Source: JBGPIK01 sp041484845
Lineage (GTDB): Bacteria > Desulfobacterota > Binatia > UBA9968
Length of the DNA stretch: 13,328 bases
Direction of reading: 5' to 3'
Assembly: GCA_041484845.1 (NCBI GenBank)
Contig: JBGPIK010000162.1
Span: forward strand, 1 to 13,328
The notes under the pieces are model-generated. The model worked only from the letters and a program-made list of their open reading frames with translations, searched no databases and was not told the origin of the DNA. Below, one piece after another: positions 1 through 6,299 of this stretch. Position 1 is the first letter of the stretch, and each line of letters starts with the position of its first letter. A program made the translations under genes and the position numbers.

Positions 1-294
1 CATGACACGCTGCCCAAGCTCAAATCCGCGCCCTATAAGCGTGGTGACTTTGATTTTGGGATATTTTTTTTGTAAGCCTTCTCTAAAAACCAAGTCGAGC
101 CCATCCGTGCAATAGACGACGATCTCCCCTTCCTTTTCCGCCGCCTTTACCGTTTTCTCCCAATCAGCTTGCCAGCCCGCCTTGACCTGTCCGGCGTTAA
201 CCGAATCAATGGCTACTAAGTTCTGAACAACCAGCAGCGCGACACTCAGAGCTATGGTCCTGAAGTCCAAGAACTGGTTACCCATAGACATCAT
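1..294 (-). CDS. Extracellular solute-binding protein, N-terminal part (runs off window)
   Basis: This is the 5' part (98 codons, no stop before the edge) of a sixth binding protein. The translation starts MMSMGNQFLDF, followed by a hydrophobic segment (about residues 14-28) and a likely signal-peptidase I site after VNA (residue about 34). The mature start then has the family signature W-x3-W-E-K-T-V-x-A-A-E-K-E-G followed by IVVY and a KKYPKIKV strand. This matches the N-termini of the complete paralogs at 3979-5127 and 2819-3934. The start ATG overlaps the TGA of the upstream bicupin gene (ATGA, 291-294), so the two are probably translationally coupled. ATGs at codons 2 and 4 are alternative starts. 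Inferred role: periplasmic receptor of an ABC importer, ligand unknown. Confidence 0.85.
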   Translation of the reverse strand, partial: MMSMGNQFLDFRTIALSVALLVVQNLVAIDSVNAGQVKAGWQADWEKTVKAAEKEGEIVVYCTDGLDLVFREGLQKKYPKIKVTTLIGRGFELGQRVM

Positions 295-1412
295 GAGGCC
301 TTTGCGGCGGCTTTTTGCGTGCAGTTTGGATGATACGAACCCATGTGGCACTCCGCGCCGACCTGTTTCATGGCCGCTTCGAACTCCTGATGAATGGCCG
401 GATCTTCATCCTCGAATTCAATCTGCCCCCCGCCCTTTTTGATACTGGTGTAGGTCGAACCGTCTCCGTCGGTCATCCTGAAGAACCGGAACCGCCAGTT
501 GTTCCAGCGCAGCGCAAGATAGCGCGCCGGTTTAGCGCCGGAATTAAAATGTTGGTGAAACCACTGGTTGGGAGGGACCACGACGCTGCCGGGTTTCCAG
601 TCCACCCGGCGTTTTTCCTGCCCCTCCGGCCAGAGGACCGAATAGCCTTGCCCGCCCAATACGATGACATGAGCCCCGGGACCGTGGCGGTGCCCTTTCT
701 TGTAAGTCCCCACCGGAAATTCGGAGATGTGCGCGCCCATCGTCTGCTGGGCGAGATCGAATTTCATATTCGTGCTTCCCTTCCCCCTCTCGCTATAGTC
801 CGCCAGCTTGATCGTGTGAGTGTCGGGAACAAAATTCGTCGTCATGAAAAATCTGCCGAATACGGTCCCTTTCCCACTGAAATAATCGTCTTTCGCCGGG
901 TCGAAACGATCGACAAAAGCAAAATCGTTGTCGAAGATGAAATCGAGGTTGTGAAACAGGTTCATCATGAAGCAAGAGTTGGTCACGGCGAAGTAGCGCG
1001 CAGGCTCGCTGCCGCTGGCATTGAAGTGCTGATACGCGGCATTCAGCGGCATGGCGAAAAGGCTGCCTGGACCCCACTCGAACGTGTGCTTCTTGCCGTT
1101 CTTTTGCCAGACGCTGGTCGCGCCGACCCCCTTGGTGATATAGATCATTTCCTCATAGAGATGCTTTTGCGGTTTGAGTTTTTGGCCGGGGGCGATTTCA
1201 CACACATAACCGTCGTTCACCCCGCCTGTGCCGTCGAGAATGACAAACGACGCCAGTCCTCCATAAAGGTCCCACGGAGCCAGCTCGACTTTATTCAGAT
1301 CCTCGACAAAGAAACCGCGCACCACGGGAATTTTCTGCGTTTCGAGCCACTGATTGAAGGTGTCGATCTTGGGTAATTTGGTCTCATCAAGGGGTATCAC
1401 ATTTTCCGCCAT
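291..1412 (-). CDS. Bicupin protein, putative metal-dependent dioxygenase
   Basis: The 373-residue soluble protein has two cupin beta-barrels and no signal peptide. Cupin 1 (about residues 65-145) shows K-x3-H84-x2-E-E and, in its second motif, P-x5-Q-H129-F-N. It therefore lacks the first His of the usual HxH pair. Cupin 2 (about 225-305) shows G-H241-R-H243-x4-H248 and later W-F-H286-Q-H288-F-N, a full His-rich metal site. The two-barrel plan resembles gentisate 1,2-dioxygenase and related bicupins, so a ring-cleaving or other oxygenase role next to a Rieske oxygenase is plausible, but isomerase or binding roles are not excluded. The start is preceded by AGGAG followed by an A-run. It lies 24 bp after the Rieske gene at 1437-2606 and overlaps the next binding-protein gene by 4 bp, so it belongs to one operon. 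Confidence 0.85.
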   Translation of the reverse strand: MAENVIPLDETKLPKIDTFNQWLETQKIPVVRGFFVEDLNKVELAPWDLYGGLASFVILDGTGGVNDGYVCEIAPGQKLKPQKHLYEEMIYITKGVGATSVWQKNGKKHTFEWGPGSLFAMPLNAAYQHFNASGSEPARYFAVTNSCFMMNLFHNLDFIFDNDFAFVDRFDPAKDDYFSGKGTVFGRFFMTTNFVPDTHTIKLADYSERGKGSTNMKFDLAQQTMGAHISEFPVGTYKKGHRHGPGAHVIVLGGQGYSVLWPEGQEKRRVDWKPGSVVVPPNQWFHQHFNSGAKPARYLALRWNNWRFRFFRMTDGDGSTYTSIKKGGGQIEFEDEDPAIHQEFEAAMKQVGAECHMGSYHPNCTQKAAAKAS

Positions 1413-1436
1413 TTTTTTCTCCTTGCTTGTAAGTTT

Positions 1437-2606
1437 TTACGCGACCCTCTGTTGTTGATTGCCGCGCAGGCCGATTCTCTCATTGATTACATCAAACTCG
1501 ATGATCAAATTCCGCTCCGGATTTCGGATAATCCCCAGCGGATCTTTGCCCTGCTGAACCCGTTCGATTTGCTCCCTTAAGAGCTTGCGGAAGACAATGA
1601 TCCCTTCGTCGCCGACCCCGAGATGTTCAAGCGTCCGGTCGGTGACCGCTCCTTGGGTCTCCCACGCCATTGCGTCCTGCACAAGCACGTGATCCAGGCG
1701 GTACTGTCCCCGCTCGTCTCTCAACGCAAAAAACTCCCACGGCGCATCGCCATCCGCCGGCGAACGTTCCGTGTCATTGGGCTCAAAGTAAACAACGTAC
1801 ACCTGCGTATGGGTGTCATCGACGGGAACACGGATCTGTACGTTGTGGCGAACCTTGTTGTCAGTTTTAAGTGTTCGAAAAACGTGCCGCAGCGTGTTTG
1901 GAAAGACGAGCGGATGCTGGTCGATTTGCCGGCCATCACCGGTTTTTTTGCCGGGCGTGCTGCGCTTTTTCATGATGCCGAATTCGAACGGAATGAATTC
2001 ATGTTCTTCTTCATAGCGATCCACGGTTTGGGCCAGGTGCGCCGTGTCGCCATGCAGCCAGTAAAGATGCGACGGATCGACCGAGTTTTCCATCGGCTGG
2101 AGCCAATTGCATCTCAACACTTCATGGACTTCGATCCAGCGTTTGCCATCCTCCCAGGCCAACACATCCCAGCGCGGCAATAAAGGCGCGGGGTCCGGAC
2201 CAAGATAAGCAAACAAAACCCCGCCCAGTTTCTGAACGGGGTATGCGATATGCTTGATCTTGTCTTTAAAGGATCGTTCGGGCGGCTCCGCCGGCTGCTC
2301 GAGGCATTTGCCGCAAGTGTCGAATTTCCACCCGTGATACGGACACCGTATCCCTTCCTCGTCCACCCGCCCGAATGCCAACGATGCCGAGCGGTGGGGA
2401 CAGTGCTCTCCGACCAATCCATAGCGCCCTGATTTGTCGCGGTATAGAACCAGTTCCTCCCCTAGGATCTTCACCGCCTTGATCGGCTTGTCCTCGCTCA
2501 GTTCTCCGGCCGCGCCCACCGCATGCCAGTAGCGGCGCAAAAGCTCTCCCGCGGGAGTGCCGCGACCGACGCGGGTCAATGTTTCATTCTCTTCACGAGT
2601 AAGCAT
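1437..2606 (-). CDS. Rieske non-heme iron oxygenase, alpha subunit (copy 1)
   Basis: 389 residues. The Rieske [2Fe-2S] domain (about 30-135) has C69-P-H71 and C88-P-Y-H91-G-W with 16 residues between. The catalytic domain has E173-x3-D177-x2-H180-x4-H185, the canonical mononuclear iron motif with bridging Asp, and D311 in QDAMAWETQG as the probable third iron ligand. This arrangement is typical of the phthalate 4,5-dioxygenase/LigXa-like group of aromatic ring-hydroxylating or O-demethylating oxygenases. It would need an external reductase, which is not encoded in the window. The reading frame is open further upstream to 2687, but the ATG at 2606 is chosen because AGGAGG lies just upstream and MLTREENETLTRVG matches the N-terminus of the second copy (MLSREENDMLTHVG). 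Substrate unknown. Confidence 0.92.
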   Translation of the reverse strand: MLTREENETLTRVGRGTPAGELLRRYWHAVGAAGELSEDKPIKAVKILGEELVLYRDKSGRYGLVGEHCPHRSASLAFGRVDEEGIRCPYHGWKFDTCGKCLEQPAEPPERSFKDKIKHIAYPVQKLGGVLFAYLGPDPAPLLPRWDVLAWEDGKRWIEVHEVLRCNWLQPMENSVDPSHLYWLHGDTAHLAQTVDRYEEEHEFIPFEFGIMKKRSTPGKKTGDGRQIDQHPLVFPNTLRHVFRTLKTDNKVRHNVQIRVPVDDTHTQVYVVYFEPNDTERSPADGDAPWEFFALRDERGQYRLDHVLVQDAMAWETQGAVTDRTLEHLGVGDEGIIVFRKLLREQIERVQQGKDPLGIIRNPERNLIIEFDVINERIGLRGNQQQRVA

Positions 2607-2610
2607 AACG

Positions 2611-2616
2611 CCTCCT
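2611..2616 (-). promoter_or_regulatory. Ribosome binding site deciding the Rieske copy 1 start
   Basis: On the minus strand the sequence reads AGGAGG, four bases before the ATG at 2606-2604. It is a full Shine-Dalgarno match. It supports an internal start in an open frame that extends 27 codons further up to an ATG at 2687; that upstream extension would run into the palindromic element at 2652-2795. Confidence 0.75.
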
Positions 2617-2651
2617 ATCTCATCCTCAGAGAAAAAACTACCAAACCGTGT

Positions 2652-2795
2652 CGATCGACGGGTGAGCCTGGAGGAGCGAAGGCACAAGGAACAGGGTTCA
2701 AGGTTCCAGGTTCAACGTTCAATTGCATTTGAACCTTGAGCATTCAACTTTGAACTACACCGCCTCCTCGGTCTAGAGGGCTCGCCCGTCGATCG
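2652..2795. repeat. 144-bp nested inverted repeat (MITE-like or large hairpin)
   Basis: The outer arms, 2652-2668 and 2779-2795, are 17 bases long with 16 complementary positions (CGATCGACGGGYGAGCC). Inside, a second inverted repeat has 27-base arms at 2696-2722 and 2729-2755, with 21 of 27 positions complementary around a 6-base loop. Its arms are built from GTTCAAGG-like units. GAGGAG (2671-2676) and CTCCTC (2764-2769) add another paired segment. The element fills most of the 212-bp gap between the binding-protein gene ending at 2819 and the Rieske gene starting at 2606, and has no coding content. It may be an intergenic mobile palindrome or an mRNA-processing/terminating hairpin. No T-run directly follows the stem on the minus strand, although TTTTTT occurs about 15 bases later. 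Confidence 0.75.
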
Positions 2796-2818
2796 CCGTC
2801 ACGAGTGAATAATTCGGG

Positions 2819-3934
2819 CTATTTCTTTCCTTCGTTCGCGCGCATAATTTCCTTAGCGAGATCAAAGATCGCCTTCATATCGCCGTACTCCGGCTTCACC
2901 ACGTCGAAATATTTCACCCCCGGATGCAACCGGGCATCCTGTGGAACGTCAACTTTTGAAATATCGATGCGTCGCGAATTGGGCGGATCGTCGGGATCCC
3001 CCAGCTTTTGTAACGCCAGCTGTCCCTTGCGCGAAAGAAACCAGTTAATGAAAACTTTAGCGGCATGGGGATGGGGCGCTTGACTTAAAAGACTCAACGA
3101 TCCACCGCCGGAGGAAAAGCTCGTTCCTTCTTTCCACGAAGTCGTGTCGAAGTCGTCCACTGGAAGACCCTGGTTTTTCGCTCTCATGGAATCTTTGCAG
3201 CCCATGCACATGGCGAATTTCCCTTGCGCCAGCCAATCGGTCATCTGGCGGAAGTTTTTCGCGAATTGGAGATCCATCGCGCCGAAGAATTTCTTGACAA
3301 ACTCAGGGCCAAGCTCCGGGTTGAAATAGAAAAACTGCATCGTCGCGCCCAAGCCGGTATCCCGAGGATCCAAGCTCACGATCTTTCCCTTCCATTTCGG
3401 ATTTGTGATATCCCAGTAGGATTTGAACTCCCTCGGGTTGACGATGGTTGTATTGTGGGAGAGCTGAGAACCGCTGGGATTGGCGAGATAAGCGAAAATG
3501 TACTGGCCTTCCGCATCGGCATAGCGGTGCTCGCCGCCATACCATTTCGACTGATCCGCGACCTCGGGAAGGATCAGCGTTGGCTTGATCGGATCGAGAA
3601 CCTTGCCCTTGTACAGCATGTTGTAATTGCCGTTGGTCCCGCCGCTATACACATCAACGATATATTTCCCGGCGCGCCGCTCGGCCATAATGCGAGTGGT
3701 CAGCTCGGTGCCGCGTCCCGCCACGGATACGATCTTTATCCCAGGGTAGTCTTTAGTAAAATCCTGCAGCAGCCGCTCGTACCGATAAATGTAGATAACG
3801 ACTTCTCCCTCCTTTTTGGCCGCGGTAATAGTCTTATCCCAATCCTTTTTCCAGTCGTACTGCGCCGAGCTTTTTTCTGCCGCAGCCATGAGGCAGAACA
3901 CGACCGCGGCTGCCGCAATACATTTAAAAGGCAT
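2819..3934 (-). CDS. Extracellular solute-binding protein with CxxC motif
   Basis: 371 residues. The signal peptide (MPFKCIAAAAVVFCLMAAAE, then a site near SSA-Q at residues 24-25) is followed by YDWKKDWDKTITAAKKEGEVVIY, the family N-terminus. Later come MAERRAGKYIVDVYSGG (about 83-99), NPKWKGKIVSLDP (about 178-190), RQMTDWLAQGKFA, and PHPHAAKVFINWFLSRKGQ near the C-terminal lobe. It is a periplasmic receptor of the Fe(III)/spermidine-type ABC importer superfamily; ligand unknown. C243-x2-C246 sits just after the DWLAQGKFA helix, shared with only one other paralog here. The frame is open upstream to 4042. I chose 3934 because GAGGA precedes it and the signal peptide begins there. An ATG at 3982, overlapping the upstream stop as ATGA, is the main alternative. 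Confidence 0.88.
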   Translation of the reverse strand: MPFKCIAAAAVVFCLMAAAEKSSAQYDWKKDWDKTITAAKKEGEVVIYIYRYERLLQDFTKDYPGIKIVSVAGRGTELTTRIMAERRAGKYIVDVYSGGTNGNYNMLYKGKVLDPIKPTLILPEVADQSKWYGGEHRYADAEGQYIFAYLANPSGSQLSHNTTIVNPREFKSYWDITNPKWKGKIVSLDPRDTGLGATMQFFYFNPELGPEFVKKFFGAMDLQFAKNFRQMTDWLAQGKFAMCMGCKDSMRAKNQGLPVDDFDTTSWKEGTSFSSGGGSLSLLSQAPHPHAAKVFINWFLSRKGQLALQKLGDPDDPPNSRRIDISKVDVPQDARLHPGVKYFDVVKPEYGDMKAIFDLAKEIMRANEGKK

Positions 3935-3942
3935 ATATGTTT

Positions 3943-3947
3943 TCCTC
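3943..3947 (-). promoter_or_regulatory. Ribosome binding site supporting the start at 3934
   Basis: GAGGA on the minus strand lies 8 bases before the ATG at 3934-3932. It favours this start over the in-frame ATG at 3982, which has only a weak purine-rich leader (GCGGAAAAG) but is directly coupled to the previous stop codon. Confidence 0.5.
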
Positions 3948-3978
3948 AATCCTAAATCCGAGAGCGAAACTTTTGAGA

Positions 3979-5127
3979 TCATCTTTTCCGCTGGTCGATC
4001 AGCTCCTTGACGAATTTTCTGATCGGCTCCATGTCCATCCACTCCGCCCGATCGACAAAAGGATACCGCAGCTCATCTCCCTCAGGCCGGCGATTCCCCC
4101 TTGGGACTTTGTCCTTGGGAATGTCGATTCTCAACGAATCCGGCCCTTCTTCGCCGGTCGTAAAGAGCCGTTGATAGGCGATCTGTCCCTCTCTAGTGAG
4201 CAGCCAGTTAATCGCCACTTTGGCCGCTTGGGGATGGGGCGGTCGATTGAACAACGCAACGCCGCCGGAGCCACCGGTAATATACGCGCCCTCTTTCAAG
4301 TGATCGGGGTCGAACCAATCCACCGGCAACCCTTGGGTTTGCATCTTGTCGAGATCCATCCGCGATACCGGTCCAAATACCGAGAAGGCGAACTTTCCGC
4401 CGGCCAGCCAGTCGCCCATCTGGCGCGAATCATTGCTGATGATGAGATCCATTTCCATCAACAGTTTTTTCAGAAATTCCTTTCCCAAAAGGCGACTGTG
4501 ATAGAAAAACCGCAGCGCATCTCCCGATCCTCCGCTCATCGGATCGAGAGCGACGATTTTTCCCTTCCACTTGGGATTGAGCAGATCCCAATAGGACTTG
4601 ATCTCGTTACCGTTCACCAGCTTGGTGTTGTAACCCACCACCACCCGGGTGCCGCCATTGAAGTTGAGAAGGTATTTGTTCTCGGGGTCGACGTAAAAAT
4701 GCTTGTGCTGCCACCACTTTGATGTGTCGGTGACTTCAGGGAGCACGAGAACGGGGGGAATCGGATCCAGGGCTTTGGCTTTGTAGAAAACGTTGTAGCC
4801 CGTGGTCTGCCCATTCAGATAGATATCGGCGAGGAACTTTTCCGCGCGCCGTTCCGCCATCACCCGCTTGGCCACATCCGCTCCCCGACCAAAAACGCCG
4901 GTGATTTTGATCTCGGGATATTTTTTGTGAAACTCGGCATAGAGCATTTCAAAATCGTTGCTGCCATAAATAACCAGCTGCCCCTCCTTCTTGGCCGCCT
5001 CGACCGTCCCGTTCCAATCCGGCTTCCAGCCTTCAACGTGAGCGGCTAGAGCAGCGTTGCACGCGACAGCCAAGACCATCGCGATCGCGCAAGACAAGCT
5101 CGGCAGTCGCTTTATTCTTGGTTTCAC
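3979..5127 (-). CDS. Extracellular solute-binding protein
   Basis: 382 residues, starting with GTG at 5127. GAGGGGGC lies a few bases upstream, and the first later Met would remove most of the leader. The signal peptide (MKPRIKRLPSLSCAIAMVLA onward) probably ends at ALA-A (about 28-29). The mature part has the W-x3-W-x-G-T-V-E-A-A-K-K-E-G signature, MAERRAEKFLADIYLNG (about 90-106), NPKWKGKIVALDP (about 184-196), RQMGDWLAGGKFAF and PHPQAAKVAINWLLTREGQ. It is the nearest-looking relative of the protein at 2819-3934 (both carry KSYWD followed by NPKWKGKIV, and a GLPVD motif), so the two look like a tandem duplication. It lacks the CxxC. Probable periplasmic receptor for an ABC importer; ligand unknown. 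Confidence 0.9.
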   Translation of the reverse strand: MKPRIKRLPSLSCAIAMVLAVACNAALAAHVEGWKPDWNGTVEAAKKEGQLVIYGSNDFEMLYAEFHKKYPEIKITGVFGRGADVAKRVMAERRAEKFLADIYLNGQTTGYNVFYKAKALDPIPPVLVLPEVTDTSKWWQHKHFYVDPENKYLLNFNGGTRVVVGYNTKLVNGNEIKSYWDLLNPKWKGKIVALDPMSGGSGDALRFFYHSRLLGKEFLKKLLMEMDLIISNDSRQMGDWLAGGKFAFSVFGPVSRMDLDKMQTQGLPVDWFDPDHLKEGAYITGGSGGVALFNRPPHPQAAKVAINWLLTREGQIAYQRLFTTGEEGPDSLRIDIPKDKVPRGNRRPEGDELRYPFVDRAEWMDMEPIRKFVKELIDQRKR

Positions 5128-5328
5128 CTGTCAGCCCCCTCGACCAGTGCACTTATTTGAACCGTTTCAAGCCTTAAGCCGCGATAGTTCAATACCCACC
5201 GCTGTAGAGATCTGGCAGATAGCTTCCCCTCTTCTATCCGCGATGACTCGTGGCGTGAGATCGCGAAATCCCGTGACCCGTGTGCGATCTCCAATACTCT
5301 CCCCATAGGGTTAGGCTGCGTCCTTTTC
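5128..5328 (-). other. 201-bp intergenic region with competing hairpins
   Basis: No gene is visible. An 8-bp perfect inverted repeat GAGATCGC/GCGATCTC lies at 5257-5264 and 5284-5291. A second stem, CGCGAT/ATCGCG, lies at 5239-5244 and 5260-5265. The two share the segment around 5260-5264, so only one can form at a time. A smaller symmetric site, TTGAACCGTTTCAA, lies at 5157-5170, close to the GTG start of the next gene. These could form a leader or operator for the two-binding-protein unit starting at 5127. I could not identify a convincing -35/-10 promoter. Confidence 0.35.
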
Positions 5329-6264
5329 TCAGGCGTAAAGCGGGTCGATATAGCCGCTGTCGTCGATCTCTCGAAGATAGTGCAGATCCCAGAGAACCAG
5401 CGGGTTAAAGTCTTTGATCTGAGGATCGCGCTTGACCGCCAGGGCAAAAACATTCTGGATTGCCCCCAACGTCGGATACGGCTTTGGCTCCAGCGAGGCG
5501 GCCTGTGTTTCGTAGAAGCAGGCCCACTCCTCATCGCTCTGCATTTTGAGCAGATCGCTGCAGGTTCTTTTGATGATCTGGAGCGTTTTTTCACGCTGCG
5601 TCTTGAAAAAATGAATCGCATCGATCAAAGCGAGAATCAAACCTTTGGATTCTTCCTCATGGTTCTTCACATAGGTCGTCGTCGTCGTCAGGGTGACGCC
5701 TTCGATCATAGGCATCGTGGCCAACTCGATTGTTTTGGCGCCCATGACGCTTGCGCGCAGTTGATCCACGGCTCGGATAAAAGTCGCGTCGTACTTCCCA
5801 GCCATGACCTCGCGCGCCCGATCCGATCCTCGTTTCGCACCGGTCACAAGCTCCACATCCCTGCCTTCTTCAAGGCCATTGAGCCGCAGATAGAGCCAGA
5901 CGTTAAGCCCGGTATGGCCGTCATAATCGTCCATCGCCACGCGTTTGCCCTTAAGGTCCTGAACCCCGCGTATGCCATTGGAGACGACCAGATGATTTTC
6001 GCGCCACGAATTATTGCTCTGGGCGATGTGAACGTAAGGATCACCGCTGAGCGCGCGCCGGACGTAGAGGTTGTGGTGATTTCCCGAAACGACATCCAAT
6101 TCCCCCGATTTGAGGCCTTCGGCCGCTCGCCTTCGCTGCCCTTCGAGCGAGCTTAGGTCCATTGCCAATCCGTGTTTTTCGAGAAACCCGCCCTCCTCCA
6201 TCACTTTCCACAATGGAACGTGACTTGGCGCGCGATAGTAGATGCGGATTTTTTTGGTGGTCAT
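5329..6264 (-). CDS. NMT1/THI5-like substrate-binding-fold protein lacking a signal peptide
   Basis: 311 residues. It belongs to the SsuA/THI5/NMT1-type periplasmic-binding-protein fold, a different family from the other six binding proteins here. Typical features are a start with IRIYYRAPSHVPLWKVMEEGGFLEKHGL (about 6-33), GELDVVSGNHHN (about 54-65), and LKGKRVAMDDYDGHTG (104-119), the usual beta-strand plus ligand loop. No leader or membrane segment precedes the domain: the fold starts at residue 5. AAAGGAG precedes the ATG well, so a missed upstream signal peptide is unlikely. It may be cytoplasmic, acting as a sensor or enzyme. 4,5-dihydroxyphthalate decarboxylase is a known enzyme with a binding-protein-like fold, but I see no residue evidence for that activity. 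It lies 35 bp after the binding-protein gene at 6300-7409, probably the same transcript. Confidence 0.8.
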   Translation of the reverse strand: MTTKKIRIYYRAPSHVPLWKVMEEGGFLEKHGLAMDLSSLEGQRRRAAEGLKSGELDVVSGNHHNLYVRRALSGDPYVHIAQSNNSWRENHLVVSNGIRGVQDLKGKRVAMDDYDGHTGLNVWLYLRLNGLEEGRDVELVTGAKRGSDRAREVMAGKYDATFIRAVDQLRASVMGAKTIELATMPMIEGVTLTTTTTYVKNHEEESKGLILALIDAIHFFKTQREKTLQIIKRTCSDLLKMQSDEEWACFYETQAASLEPKPYPTLGAIQNVFALAVKRDPQIKDFNPLVLWDLHYLREIDDSGYIDPLYA

Positions 6265-6299
6265 CTCCTCGCTCCTTTCATGTGCGTATGCTTATCCCT

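Noticed and set aside
315..1376. A 353-codon open frame on the plus strand opposite the bicupin gene
   Set aside because: It lies exactly antisense to a conserved bicupin with clear motifs; the translation shows no recognisable domain and it has no operon context.
2607..2687. N-terminal extension of Rieske copy 1 to the ATG at 2687
   Set aside because: The extra 27 residues have no counterpart in copy 2, begin inside the palindromic element, and the ATG at 2606 has a perfect AGGAGG.
3935..4042. N-terminal extension of the binding protein up to the ATG at 4042
   Set aside because: It would overlap the upstream gene by 64 bp and bury the signal peptide 36 residues inside the protein.
5157..5170. 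TTGAACCGTTTCAA as a defined repressor operator
   Set aside because: Only five base pairs of symmetry, a single copy and no regulator gene in the window; it may be chance.
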